A DNA stretch of 64,000 bases, taken from NCBI RefSeq assembly GCF_037975245.1, contig NC_092569.1, positions 20,874,001 to 20,938,000 of the forward strand, in the 5' to 3' direction. The notes beneath the pieces are model-generated. The model did not search any database, was not told the origin of the DNA, and worked only from the letters and a program-made list of their open reading frames with translations. Position 1 is the first letter of the stretch. Every line of letters starts with the position of its first letter. The translations under genes were made by a program, and so were the position numbers. This DNA comes from Apostichopus japonicus (lineage: Eukaryota; Echinodermata; Holothuroidea; Aspidochirotida; Stichopodidae). Below, piece by piece: positions 1 through 12,319 of the stretch.

Positions 1-19
1 GTAAAATGACATGTTCAAG

Positions 20-162
20 TCGGCGGTCGTAACAATGCCCTTTACTATGCAATCAACAACATGACGGTTCTTTCAAATGCTCACCTGGCCAAATGTTTAC
101 AAAAATTAGAAATTCTGAACGGAGATATTACATCCCAGAAGAAGTCTCTTAAGTATAATACT
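20..162 (+). CDS. possible orphan exon, unknown protein
   Basis: The frame is open from about position 10 and runs to a GTAAGA donor at 163. A possible AG acceptor ends at 19, which would make this a 143-nt exon entered in phase 1 and left in phase 0. The translation is hydrophilic with one Cys and I recognise no family in it. It lies on the strand opposite gene E, so it would belong to another gene that starts or continues left of the window. The coding claim rests only on the open frame and the donor. Confidence 0.18.
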
Positions 163-566
163 GTAAGAATTATTTTTAATATCATTTTGAGAGGTAACAA
201 TCAGAATATCGTTACTTGTAGCTTTACCACTTCAGTTTGTTTCTGACATGTAAAAGGTCAATTAAACCGAGGTTAATTCAGCACATTGCGAAGAATGTCT
301 GTTGTGAATGGTAATGTTATTGGTTGGCTATTATAACATATTCTGATTGAGATATGAAACTAAGCTATCAAATATGCACACATGTTACTGTTTAATCAAA
401 TAAAGTAAGTTACAATAGTGTCTTACCGTCTAAGTATTATATAATATAGATATTTGAGAAGGCCAGGCGGTAGGGAATACACATATGCCTATCTAATTGT
501 TACAATTGTTTCTCCAATTGTGAACTGAAATAATTGTAATTGTAATGGTATACATTTTTAAATCAC

Positions 567-725
567 CTGTTGTAGGCATCCGTGTTGTTGATAGCTCAAT
601 TGTACTTGTATCTGTAGTTGTCGATGGCGTTTCAACGGTTGACGTTAATAAACGTATTTCCTCCGTAGATGGCATCGACGTTGACTTGATTTCACCCATT
701 GTTGTTTCTTGTTTAATTCTCGCAC
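567..725 (-). CDS. gene E exon 5: Ser/Thr-rich repeat
   Basis: A 159-nt symmetric phase 1-1 exon with a strong acceptor (CCCTTTTCAG) and donor GTGATT. It encodes 53 residues with an MPSTEEIRLL motif and the ending MPTTG, paralogous to the 1479-1727 exon. The next exon of this gene should lie in phase 1 to the left of the window. Confidence 0.55.
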
Positions 726-3297
726 CTGAAAAGGGAAATGGTCAGTGTTAGTTGCTGTCCAATCGTTTTCAATACATGTTAATTCTTTAAACCATCGAAA
801 ATAAGATAAATCTATATCAACTGTAATAACTTCGAACAAGTGTATACAGACTAAATAACTAATACTGCCGTATGTTTGTTGCTCAGATGAACATTCATCA
901 TGTATCAGCTGATTAAGATGCATGGGAACTAACGTTTCTGACGAAACAACTGTAGTCGTAGATAAATTTGATGTTAATTCTATCACTTAATCATTCAAGC
1001 TCTAGACAAAACGAAAAACCATCACGTTACCTGTTGAGACCATCGATGTTGTTGAAAATTCATTTGTGCTGATGGTTGTCATTTCATCGCTTGACCGAAG
1101 TAATGTTGTTTCATCTGTTGAGTGCATGGTTGTAATTAGTAATTTACTCGGTGCTGTTGCTAGTTTATTGATTGAATCTAATGATTGATTTATTAAATAT
1201 CACATTTGTTGATATTTACAATCATAACACTAAGTTTTAAATGGTCCCGTAATAATAATTTAAAAAAAAATAGACACATGATAGGACGTTAGCATACGAT
1301 TATAAAATATTTACCTAACAATCTTAATACACAACATTCTTAATGTTGAATTAGTCCAAGCCGTGTAAAACCAAATTCTTCTTGACGTTCATATTGTCGA
1401 CATGATAATGATGAATACCAATCTGTTTCATGACTGAGTCAAATAATTAAAAAAGTACACCACATGCTGTATCGTTACCTGTTGTAGGTATCACTGTTGT
1501 TGACAACAAACTTTTGGATCGTGTTGTCATTTCATCAGTTGACGGTAACATTCGCACCCCATCTGTTGAGTATACTGTAGTTGCTGATTGGTCACTCATA
1601 TCCGTTCCCAACGAATTTGTTGTTGTTGACGTTTCACCGGTTGACATTAATGATCGCATTTCATCAGTAGAGTGCATCCATGTTGATTTGATTCCACTCA
1701 GTGTTGTTTCCGTTTTTGTTCTCTCATCTGTTAACGACAATGATTAGTGTCAGATGTTTTTCTATCTTTTCCAATGTATACTTGCCTAACTCTTTTTATC
1801 TTATACATTAATATCTAACCATCTAAGAAAAAAATGTAACCTACCTCGTCAAACTGTCAGAGATATAGAATTAGAGATGTTTCCCGAGAAATATTCGAAA
1901 GAATGTTTCGATAGCAAAGTACATATTCTTAATACTTATCAGCTTGTTGTGTTCTTACTTTACGTTGTGTTGATATTATCCCCACGGTTTATGTCATGAG
2001 TGAGATGGTGTATTATACTTGTATTTTGGATTCATCAATTGTAGTTGTAAAATACTATAGCCATTATAACTAATGACTTTGTAAAAGTCAGTTTTCGATA
2101 CATGAAATCATGATATGCAACTTACAAACATATACAATTATTTCGAGCATTTCTTTTGACTCATTACCATTTGGTTAACATAACGATATACGAAAGCAAA
2201 TAGTGTTGTCTATATTAGTATTCAGACATTTCAACTAGGACGTAAAGATTCACTCAATTTTATGTCGGTGGCTCTGCCGAGAAGAGTTAAACTTAATATA
2301 TTACTTACATTTAGTATTCACATACAATACTCCTGATATACAACCTGGCAACGAGAACTCATAGCGAGCATTTCGTTTGACGTATTACCATTCTTTAACA
2401 TATATTACAACGCTATACGGAGGTAAATAAAGTTTGTTTACACAATTATATGTACAAAGTGAGTTTTATATTAGTGAGTCTGTTTAAAGAAACAGATAAC
2501 TGAACATCCGCTGCCATCAAAAAATTAAGTGGTTCGTCTGAACCGAAAATATGCATATATATTTCCTTCTAAAACAGATTTATTTGATGTCTTGATGCTC
2601 TTTCTTTCTTTCCCTTTGGGCCAGTACTCAGAGCGTTGGATGCCAAATAGAGTTTATAGTTAGAGAGGATGGTTGTAAATATATCTTCACTACAACTTCC
2701 CATGAATAAGCAAAGCGTTTAACTAAGATTCAGTCATTTCAGGATTCTCTATATATTCACCAAATAGTTCATAATAATTACTATTATCCATATGACATAT
2801 ACGTTTGAATATAATATGTAAATGAAGCTTCAAATTAAATTACTGTTCCTTTTGCAGTGCAAAAAAAGTCAGTTTTTACTTCGATACATTTATTACTTGT
2901 CTACATTTATAACTTCTTACATTACTTAAATAGCAACTGTTACTTACCGATACTCGGTATTACCTCCATTTGATTGCTGCAGTTACCACCACAAGGCATA
3001 ACGGCATCTTTAAATGAGTGTGTTTTTGTGCACTTGAAAAAAGCTGAAATCATAAGAACTGTTAGTTTAAAGATCATAATCGAGCAGTTACATAACAAAT
3101 ATTTGCTACAAGTATAATAACTGATCCGTGTTTGCTGATTCATGCTTTTTTTTAAATTCACAACGTCAAAGTAATGAGATGAAATGTTAGATCTACTTTC
3201 CGTTATTCTACTTACCAACGCTTCCCGCCATCGAAGAATAAATGCAAATACCAAGAAGGAAGCAATGAAAGATACACGAAAACTGAATCTCACTCAT
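567..3297 (-). CDS. gene E: secreted Ser/Thr-rich protein, 5' half (probable FREP N-terminus)
   Basis: Five exons can be chained on the minus strand: 3297-3216, 3043-2948, 1727-1479, 1159-1031 and 725-567. Every junction is GT..AG and every intron is phase 1, so the reading frame stays open throughout (715 nt). The product starts with a hydrophobic signal peptide. A short four-Cys segment follows, then about 180 residues rich in Ser and Thr (motifs such as STDEM and STTG) that look like an O-glycosylated, mucin-like stalk. The 82-nt first exon and the phase-1 linker exons match gene C, so a TIL/EGF/fibrinogen part probably lies beyond the left edge of the window. No such exon is visible in 1-566. 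Membership of the FREP family is inferred from this architecture; the sequence present is not itself a fibrinogen domain. It could instead be an independent mucin-like secreted protein. Confidence 0.6.
1031..1159 (-). CDS. gene E exon 4: Ser/Thr-rich repeat
   Basis: A 129-nt symmetric phase 1-1 exon with donor GTAACG. It encodes another HSTDE..SSDEM repeat. The acceptor is weak, with no strong pyrimidine tract. Two possible AG sites six bases apart keep the same frame, so a two-residue splice variant is possible. Confidence 0.5.
1479..1727 (-). CDS. gene E exon 3: Ser/Thr-rich mucin-like repeat
   Basis: A 249-nt (83-codon) symmetric phase 1-1 exon, with acceptor TTAACAG and donor GTAACG. Serine, threonine, methionine and acidic residues dominate. 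The motif STDEM recurs (HSTDEMRSL, PSTDEMTT) and the exon ends in PTTG. It is clearly related to the exon at 567-725, which suggests exon duplication. The likely role is an extended O-glycosylated stalk outside the cell. Confidence 0.6.
2948..3043 (-). CDS. gene E exon 2: short Cys-containing segment
   Basis: A 96-nt exon, phase 1 at both ends, with acceptor TTTCAG and donor GTAAGT. It encodes about 32 residues with four cysteines (KCTK, MPCGG, NCSN and flanks). Together with exon 1 it gives an uninterrupted frame. I recognise no known domain. Confidence 0.55.
3216..3297 (-). CDS. gene E exon 1: signal peptide
   Basis: The ATG at 3297-3295 opens a frame with a hydrophobic core (FHCFLLGICIYSS) followed by a plausible cleavage site near MAGS. 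It ends in a GTAAGT donor at 3215. Its length, 82 nt ending in phase 1, equals that of the signal exon of gene C. A longer overlapping frame begins with GTG at 3293, but it reads through the donor and is not the coding frame. Confidence 0.6.
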
Positions 3298-5564
3298 CTT
3301 CTTTTCTTAATGTTTAGTAGAAACTAAGAGTTCTTCTGGATAATTCCTTGTCAAGCTCATCAATGTTCTCAGTTACTTTGAAAACCCTCGTGTTTCTACG
3401 CAGATAACGAAGTTTGAGGGAACACACAACCGATCACGTGATTCAAATTCAGCATTATTGTTAATGTTAATATTGGCCAAAGGCGACAACAGAAAATGGA
3501 AACAGCCACGCTATTGATCGAAAGATGTTGACGTCGTTTGGAATACAATATGAAGTCTACTTGTTCAGAATTATACGCAGAGACACAATATTGAAAATAT
3601 ATGATATAAAATCAATAAACAGACCTAATTCTTTATAATTGAATTAATGAATTGTTATTATGTCTTATATTTGTGATTTTTGGGGTCGTTATTTAAGAAA
3701 ACGTATTTTTTTATATTGTTTATATTGTAACTCACTGTTTGTAATATCAACGAGGGCTCTTGTTTTCACAGCCGACCTAGATTGAATGGAAAGATTCGCC
3801 GCGTTGATTGGGAAATAACTGCTTGTGTACGAAATCTCTAATATTTATGACCTTAAAATATATCAAGAACAATTTTGTAGAATTACCAATGGTTTGGATC
3901 TCTGGCAAATTAGACGATTAAACGAAGAAAAATCTTCCGCAAACAAAGAGTAAGAAATAAATGAGCAGTATGAATGATCGATTATGTTAGACAACATTTC
4001 TTTAGGATTTGCACTAACATTTACAAATGACAGTAAATTAACATATACATGAAGAGGAAGATATTCTTTGTGAACTGGTGAGGTTGAAACGTTAATTTTT
4101 AACCGACAAAGCCCTTACGTATCACATTAGCTAAGATGTAATGTTTAAAATATAACTAAAAAAACTTACGTTTGAACAACATTACGGCAGTTTTTCTAAG
4201 ATATTCCATATTTTACAACTGTTGGAAACGTTTCTTAACACGGGATTCCACAAATGTTCTTATGGTTATATACAGCTAGAAATTACTTCGAAACGTTATT
4301 GAACGAGAAGTACGATCTTCATTCCATTTTTAGTATGAATTTTATTCATTTTTATTGACTTTGTTTATGACTATCCAAATTCAAAGTTATTATGCATTGT
4401 TCACATTCAACATATAAGGAATAATCATGTAACTGCAATAACAAGACATGATTTCTCAGCATACTGAGTGAACGTTTGTAAAGTACGGTACCGCCCTGCC
4501 CAAATTACTGTACAAACTAAACAACTGGCTGAATGAAGGAACAAAGATAAATCCCAACGACAAATTATGATGAGAGACCTAATCAAGTGGACTGTGAAGA
4601 AAACAGGCCATTAGTCACTGCGACCACCATATACCAATACCTGTTCGCCATTCATTCATGTCACATATATCACTAAAATTGTTATGCCGACACGTACGTA
4701 TGCAGCCAAATTAAATAAATATGTATAACATACCATAATTGTTAAAATAGCTATTTTAACAATTATGTTGTACTTATTAGTATTACTAGTCCCATATATT
4801 GGAGGGCAATATATATGATTACACATTCGTGAACAAATCATTGAGACATTGTAATTCCGAAACAAGCTCAAAATACATTTCTAAAGGCAAATCATATCGC
4901 CCGAACAAATAAAAAGTTGATCACTTGTTTCAATCCCCTCATAATTTACAACGCCATCAGATTTCCATACGTAATTCGTAGCAACATCTAAAACAGACCT
5001 GGTGAACAATATTGTTCAAAAGTTTTTCATATAAGCACCTCCAATTTTACCACAAATTCTCCTCGATCCCCTCCCTCTTTGACCCCTCCCATGATCGACA
5101 ATTTTTTTTAAAGCACCTCCCCCCGCCAGTGTTGACAAAGTTATAGCAGACATTACGTTAAAAGTTAGATTTTGAAACGACATAGCCTTAGTGCGTCAAG
5201 TCGATCTGAGCTAAACAACAAATTCTGACGCCATTTTTTTTTTTTAAGTAGGGCACCATTTGGGGTAAAAGTAGGTACAAAAAGAATTTTAACAACTGAT
5301 ATTTCTAAAATAATATCCTATGCATGGTTACTATCATGAAAGTTACGAAATTACATCTCACTGTCAATCTCAAGTCCGGGACAGTGTTGCTTTTTGTCGT
5401 CGTGAGAAACTAACTATATGCATTCTATCCGAGGATTTGAAACGAAAATGTAAATCCTTGGGAGCTAGGATCCTCCCCAATCCCAACCATGGTTCATGTC
5501 AACAAAATATTCGACTTATACACTATGTATAGTTCTATGAAATTAGCGGTTACTTTTTATACAG
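3298..5564. other. AT-rich intergenic region between divergent genes E and A
   Basis: No supported exon is seen on either strand. I looked specifically for the TIL and TILa/EGF exons that gene A should have upstream of 5565 and found none. A G- and C-run stretch near 5040-5260 has the look of degraded transposon sequence. The longest open frame (5320-5532) shows no family resemblance or splice context. Confidence 0.5.
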
Positions 5565-5832
5565 CTGTTTCAGAAGCGGGTTGGTGGATCTGTTTCATTT
5601 TATGAGACTTGGAATAACTACAGAGATGGATTTGGTGATCTTAACTCTAGTTTCTGGCTTGGAAACGAGAAATTACACGTCAAATCAGCTCAGAGAGATC
5701 ATCAACTAAGAATTGATATTTTGTTCAACGATACCTATGATGACAGTGCATATCTTCATTACAACCTGTTTCGAGTTAGCTCCGAGGCAACACAATACGA
5801 GATAACGCTTGGAAGCTACACAGGGAGCTTCG
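5565..5832 (+). CDS. gene A: middle FBG exon
   Basis: A 268-nt exon starting after TTATACAG and ending at a GTACGT donor. The translation begins LFQKRVGGSVSFYETW and contains YRDGFG, FWLGNE, LRIDILF, LFRVSSE and LGSYTGSFG, the classic order of FBG-domain blocks. All codons are open. The alternative acceptor nine bases downstream is less likely, because genes C and D keep the FQ residues. Confidence 0.8.
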
Positions 5833-7369
5833 GTACGTATTGTTCCGCGAATGGCAACTACCTCTGAACAGTAGTGTGGTTCAGTTGACTGAACTTTGAC
5901 GTATATTGATTTTGACCCTTTTCCGCATTGGGGGTGGGAAAACAATTAGGGTCTGGGGGCACTTATCTTGTTAGGGCTGGCTATAAAGGTTAGGGACAAC
6001 TTCTCTATTAGGAAGTTGATTTAGATCAATAGGGAACAAAATTTGGAATTGATAATTTTATAAAAAATTCCAAATATATGCAAATTATAATATGCAAATT
6101 AGGTCGCAATTTAATTTTAATTGGAAAACAACAAAATACAATAAAATCACTACGGACTTCAAAATTGACTTCAAATTGTATGATGAAGGTTCTTCTGGGG
6201 CTGCTCTTTCAGATGATACCTTATTTTCTGAAATCTGTTGAGGATTGACAGAGTTATGACTGATTTAATTTGTGGTTTACTTTGTTTACTTTCTACAAAT
6301 ACAGCCTAACGTTGGCATAACGTTAGGCCTAGCCTAGCCATTTTTGTAAAAAACGCTATTGAACTTACAATTTCTGGGTCCTCAAAGGACCGAACCTTGA
6401 TAAACTGGTTCGACCAGAAGGTCCTGGACCTCATCACGGTATCTGACCAATCGTCCCACATCTTTAGGGCCTATTGGGCCGTAATTTGGGACACTGTGTG
6501 CAGCCACGACCTATTTGAAAATATCAACTACGTAACAGTCCATTGAAATGTACACTAAACATTCTATGACACAGTATTGCGCAAGAACAGTGGTTGCTAT
6601 CGACTTACAAAGGAAGTGAGGGCGCTATGTCATAACTATCAATTACAAAGAAGTGAGCGGCCTAAATATCTAAAAGAGGGTAAAAAAAAAACACGTTGGT
6701 AGGTTAAAGCGTTCGGGAACGAGAATTTGTTCAAAAATGAACGGATTTGGACGATTTTGGTGTCAAATTACAGGAAATTTCAAGGACATTTGCATTTTTC
6801 TCAGAACTCTCTATAGATATATTCCTGAAATGCTCAGAATATGTTCAAAACATGTTAGGGTTTATACCAAATATAATGAGGGGGTTTGTTCAACTTTTAT
6901 TTTCTGTCACGATTTTTATGAAGCGAACATCGATTTTTAGCCAAATTACGTCATTTTCAGATTGACCTTTGACCTTTGAGCCCCACCCACTAAAAAAAAT
7001 CACAGTGACCCCCCTTTTTATTTGTTTTATACACAAACGTATGGTCTTAGCTACATTTCAATACCTATACCAATACTAAATGAATGTTGTAGGATGTAAG
7101 ATGGCTGAGTAATAATTTTTTTTAAATTCAATGATTATTTTAGTCGATATCGACTTAAGATAGCTGAAAAGATGTTGTACTTTATGTATCAGGACCGCTT
7201 AGGACGAGTGCAAGAGAGAGATGGGGAATTGTTAATGAAGTTCTTAGAATACATTTAAAAAAAAAACCAGAGAAGTACACAATCCAAAGTTGAGGCCAAT
7301 GTTGTTAACTTTCATTCTTGTTTAGGTTATAGGAAGCTTTAGTCTACATTCGAAAAAGAAGACACAAAC

Positions 7370-7466
<97 letters not shown>

Positions 7467-7636
7467 GTATATATATATATATGTGTAGCCTAGTAATTAA
7501 ATACACTGTTTACGTGCTTTACATTACTTAGCTAAATATTGTAAAAGGAAATATTTGGTAAGTGTGACGACAGTGTTCCCTTCAAATTTAAAACGAAGCT
7601 TATTTTAATAAACTCTCTTGTTTATACATTTAACAG
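5833..7636 (+). other. gene A intron with long AT microsatellite
   Basis: This lies between the two FBG exons and is bounded by GTACGT and TTTAACAG. It is AT-rich with no coding signal. It contains a (TA)n microsatellite at 7376-7483 with a few G or C interruptions. Confidence 0.6.
7376..7483. repeat. (TA)n microsatellite
   Basis: An almost pure TA dinucleotide run of about 108 bp, interrupted by single GTA and CTGTA steps. Confidence 0.9.
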
Positions 7637-7888
7637 AATATGACTACATGGATTACCATCGAGATATGAAATTTTCAACTTACGATCAGGACAATGACTT
7701 AGCCAACCAAAACTGTGCTCATACTTCTTATCATCCCGGCGGCTGGTGGTTCAATGCTTGCCATGTTATTATGTTGAATGGAATCTACGGTGGCCCTTGG
7801 AATACAAGGTATCTGTTTGTTTCAAAGGATTACACGCGATAAAAACTGTTCTGTTGTGGCAGTGGATATGAAAATGAAGCCTTTGTGA
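7637..7888 (+). pseudogene. gene A: last FBG exon with 1-nt insertion
   Basis: The exon follows a TTTAACAG acceptor in phase 1, and its EYDYM start matches gene C. It contains YDQDND (calcium-loop-like), [10 protein letters not shown] and LNGIYGG. At 252 nt it is one base longer than a multiple-of-three ending allows. After WNT the frame reads on to a TAA at 7842, whereas the +1 frame reads [11 protein letters not shown], then DMKMKPL and a TGA at 7886-7888, like genes C and D. Confidence 0.7.
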
Positions 7889-8076
7889 GACTGTACTTAC
7901 AGAGGTTCACAACCATTTCTTCTGTGAAGTCATGAACTCATGACTTTAAAAAATATTGCTTGCTGGATGTCTAATGTTAATTGGTTGGAGCGAGAAAGAG
8001 GAGGGGACAGGATTGTGACGATTTGGATAAAACATCAATGAAAAACATTCAATGAACTTGATCATCAGGTCATATT

Positions 8077-8082
8077 AATAAA
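8077..8082 (+). promoter_or_regulatory. AATAAA polyadenylation signal downstream of gene A
   Basis: A canonical AATAAA hexamer lies about 190 nt after the last gene A stop. It suits the 3' UTR length expected here, but no cleavage data are available. Confidence 0.3.
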
Positions 8083-8604
8083 CCACTAGTAGCTAAGATT
8101 ATGAAGAACTGAAGTGTCAGTCTGATTATTCAAGGTTCGTTATTATAAGACCACATCGTGACAGAGGAATGAAGGTTGGATCTTCAATTTACCCGAAACC
8201 AGCAGATTATAGTTATATAAATATAAAATAGTAGTTGATGAAGCTACTAAACCCTGCTATTCACAAGATGATGAGAATGTAAATAATGAATTTGAATTAT
8301 CAATTGTGTTGCACGGACACGTTTTGGTATCAGTAGTAAAATGTAATAAAAAGAACCACTTTCACCTCGTTACGCGGATTAAAACGCTTTGAATAGGGCT
8401 AATTATCTTCACGGTTATAGGATATCCCTAAATCAAACGAAATTGTTTTGTGTTCACATAGCTTTTTTATTCTCTTTTATTTTATTTTACCTCAAAATAT
8501 GTAATGCTTTTATGAAAAAGGACTTTTTGGATTGGTGTATCATTGTTAAGGAAATGACTTATTATCATCTAAAAATTGCTTGTAGCACCTTACTGTTTGC
8601 TTAA

Positions 8605-8606
<2 letters not shown>

Positions 8607-8660
<54 letters not shown>

Positions 8661-8780
8661 GAAAATCGTAATGAGTTGGAAAATCAAGAACAGTGAAAAA
8701 ACTTTCAGCCTCCACCGGGATTCGAACCACGGGCCTCCCGCTCTGTACGCGGACACCCTAACCACTAGGCTATGGACGCT
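8607..8780 (-). repeat. tRNA-derived SINE with (TA)n tail
   Basis: Read on the minus strand, 8780-8708 folds as a tRNA-like head. It has an A box (TAGCCTAGTGG), a B box (GGTTCGAATCC), a 7-nt anticodon loop with T33 between four to five paired bases, and acceptor arms that pair at six of seven positions. The loop reads ACA, an unnatural A34 for a Cys anticodon, so this is a tRNA relic and not a working tRNA. A unique body of about 50 bp follows, then a pure (TA)n run at 8658-8607 that serves as the tail. This layout is typical of a Pol III SINE. Confidence 0.7.
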
Positions 8781-8963
8781 GATTGCATGTCCAGAGGTTC
8801 GAAACCGGTAAGGAAGATCGTAATTCCACTGTAGGCGTTTGTCACCTATATCGAACAATACTAGTTCTGTTTTTGATGACATATTTTGCCCTACTCTAGA
8901 GATCAAACATGATGCTATCCAACTCGAAAATCATTTGTGATTCCTAAAGCCGGATCTCGAAAG

Positions 8964-9122
<159 letters not shown>

Positions 9123-10364
9123 AAGAGAAAGAGAATCAAGATAGATGAGAAATAGACTTGAAATATTAATTAACATAACTCCTAGCTGTAATATCAATAC
9201 ATAGTAAAAGTGAGTGATAAAAGGAGATACCATGATCGCTAATCAATGGCTACGCGTGCTATTTTTGCTATTTTGCAAGTGAGAAGTTGTCAAGTTTGCT
9301 TTCCAGAAGGGGTGTCGATTACTGTAAAGTTGATAAATTCTCTTTACAGAAGAAGCCTTAAAATGTGGTGAAGTCAGTCCGCAGACTTAAAGGTTGAAAA
9401 TGGAGTGTCCAATTCCGGTGAAAGTAGGCATCCCGTTTAATAGGTTGAAAATTGATAGAAATGTTCGTCCAATAATGTAGCAGAAACAGTATTAGAACTT
9501 CCCGAAAATAATTGACGAAAACGGGATACACGATGCAAACTGTAGACTGTAGAAAATGTAGGTCGTATGGTTTATTTAATATTTGTTATAACCAATTACT
9601 TGTTGACATCTGCAAGTAACTGCTGATATCAAAAAATAATTGCTGATAGAATAAAATGAATTTCTCATTCAACAAATTATTTGCTGATATCAACAAATCT
9701 ATTGATGAAAACAGTAATTTATTTAATGATATTAACAAATGAACTGCACATATCACTAGTACATATTGTTGTTGATGTTGACAATTCAATTGTTGATATC
9801 AGCGATTCAAGTGTAACGACCGAACGTTCTTGTTACTATTGAAGAAAAGCGCCACCACCACCACCACCACCACAACAACGCCGCGAATTCGGAAGTACTG
9901 TACAAGTGGGCCTTTACAAGATAATCTCGCTAGTTCAGTACAATGTATATCAACTTACGTCATTTGGTGAAATCCAATGACTCAGACTAGAGGCTAAAAG
10001 AAAATGACAACGGATCAACGCGACCATTAGCAGTGATATTACTGACCTTTTATCAAACTTACTCCTTTTTATCATATCATTCGACACAGGTTTGAGTGTG
10101 TTAGATTAACTTATACTAGCCTAGATATGTTAACGGTATCTGACGTACACATGTTTGAGATTGGGAAAGCTGGGCCTTTCAAAGCCATACCGAGACCAGC
10201 CTGAACGTACTTGGGTATACTATGCACGAAGAAAACAAAATATTACATTTTTCGATCCGTCGGAACTCCTATTCCTGTCGGCAGGCCAGGGACCAGCACC
10301 GCCGTCACATGGGTCGATGTTGGTGTATTTCTGTTTTGGTGACATATTTGCCTATATATAAGTA

Positions 10365-10365
10365 T

Positions 10366-10407
<42 letters not shown>

Positions 10408-10413
10408 GTATAT

Positions 10414-10455
<42 letters not shown>
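10365..10455. repeat. compound (CA)n/(TA)n microsatellite
   Basis: Alternating blocks CA, TA, CA, TA over about 90 bp. Confidence 0.9.
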
Positions 10456-12319
10456 CGGCCAAAGCACCGCACACACACAGTAGCCATTTCTGATTGTTAA
10501 ACAGTGATATCTATAGTAGAATACTGAGCTAGTTATCTCGTAGAGCTTGCCTAGCTAGAGTATACAATGTTAAGACCTATCAATCATCAAACAAACTCAT
10601 CCACTTAGATTCAAAAGTATGAATGCTGATTATTTGTTATAGGCTACATTCAGTAATATGTTCCCTAGCAAAAAATGTTGTGTAAATGTTACTGTGTTTC
10701 AATTGTTTGGAAACCGATCCATAACTAGTGCTACGTTTCCAAATGAACTGTGATGTTCTGACCATTCAACTTCTGAAACTAAGTAATCAGTCTATATCTT
10801 AAATTATATACAGGACAAAAAAGTTCATAGCACCCTAAAAGAGCATCACAAAAGTACACGTCATAGGTTAGGCATACTTCTAACAGTCAAATTTGTGCTC
10901 TACTGTTAGGCATTGGGCCTGTACCATGTTCCAATTGGCATTTCCAGTGACAGTACGTCTAGGCCTAGTGTATTTTAGGTGGAATTGACAAAGGACCCTA
11001 ACTGCGGTAGGTTGTTATTCCTAACGTTAGCTAAGGATACTCTACCTTAGGCTAATGTATGCCTAGCCATATCCTGAACTCCACTTTCGTATCACTCACC
11101 AAAATGCTCTGGTTGAATCAACTAATTTTTTCTGAAGTCGTATTATGACTTAATTATAAATTCTCATCAAATTCATGTCGAATTTCTGCAATAATGTACA
11201 TAAACTGTCTTAGCGAGGTATCTTTGGACTGACACAATTGTGTATTTCATGCTAAAATGATAGCAAACTTCTCCGTTGACTTAGAACAAGAACCCACATA
11301 CATGTACGGTAAGCACTGTGTTTAACGCGAGGCTACACTTAAAAGTTCCGGTAATACATGAACACTTTTTTGTTGACACAATCACTGTACTGCATAAGTC
11401 GTGCACACCATAGATCGGTGAAGTGTATCGGGCAGTTCCGGTAAAGAGTTGAGGACGCTGGTCGTTTTCATTGCACATACCCGTCCGACTGTTATATTTT
11501 CGAAGAGCAGAGCTCAGAATACTGATTGAGAAAATATAAATAAGGATGTTTTTGGATACCGCGAGAGTCGAACCATTAAAGGAGTATTCCAGAGGCATAA
11601 AAACTGTTACACCAACCGTAAGAGAAAAATATGTAAAACTATCGGTCAAGATCCCCGTTTCAATATCGTGTTTCTTATTCGAAATTTGGTTGACTGAATG
11701 CTAATCAAAAGAAGGAAAGGTTCCATAATTTGTTTCAGGACCGATACAAACACCATCATTTAAGTTATTATTGACAACTTGCAGTTATTCTGAAAGGATG
11801 TAGTGAGGATAACATTGCGTTACAAGATATTGTTGCTGCATATTGCGGACGTATGTGTAAACTTTTTCAGCCGTGACTACAGTTAAAGTGAAAATTATAA
11901 GCTAGTGAAATGAACTTGCAATAATTATTAATCTTTTTCTATTTTAACACCTATTTTAGACACCTTTCAAATGTATGTGTCTTCTAATGAGAAATGGCGG
12001 ATGCACATTCGTTGATACGATGCAAAGAGTGTGTATATTTCTTAATGTATACTTTTTATTACAAAGAATGACACAGATGCCATGTCATTTTTCATTTGGA
12101 ATCAAGCTTTCTTAATAAAACAAGGTTGTGCATGCAATTTGCGTTAACTTAAAGTTTAAATACAATTCTCAGACTTCTCTGGACATAATACTGTGCTGAT
12201 TAGAGGGAATTGATTAAAGTTTGTTTAAGGTATAGATGAGAAAGTTGGTGTATAAGGCGTCAACTTATGCCGCAAACGCTTCTCCATCTTTCCTTAAATT
12301 TACAACAACTACATCATAG

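Larger units (their letters stand above)
5565..7888 (+). pseudogene. gene A: fibrinogen-related protein, 3' part only, frameshifted
   Basis: Two exons (5565-5832 and 7637-7888) encode the middle and C-terminal parts of a fibrinogen C-terminal (FBG) domain. The hallmarks are FWLGNE near the start and, later, a DQDND calcium-site-like loop and GGWW. The first exon is 268 nt, the same as in genes C and D, and both exons share their phase-1 junction. The exon carrying the start of the FBG domain is missing upstream. In the last exon an extra base near 7806-7807 breaks the frame: reading stops at 7842, while the family ending (KMKPL then stop) continues in the next frame to 7888. The locus is therefore probably a 5'-truncated pseudogene. 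A sequencing or assembly error at the extra A, or missed distant 5' exons, would be the alternatives. Confidence 0.65.

Noticed and set aside
645-986. 113-codon minus-strand frame as an additional gene E exon
   Set aside because: The STTTVV start is weakly like the stalk repeats, but there is no phase-1 exon with good splice sites here. The 3' end of the frame overlaps exon 5 in the same frame only through the intron.
8708-8780. A functional tRNA gene
   Set aside because: The fold is tRNA-like, but the anticodon loop reads ACA with A34, which is not a natural Cys anticodon. A SINE body and TA tail follow, so it is a tRNA-derived SINE.
11281-11649. 122-codon minus-strand frame with a hydrophobic stretch and a GTATGT donor-like site
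   Set aside because: No domain, no partner exon, and the putative leader exon is 118 nt where the family uses 82. Kept out as unsupported.
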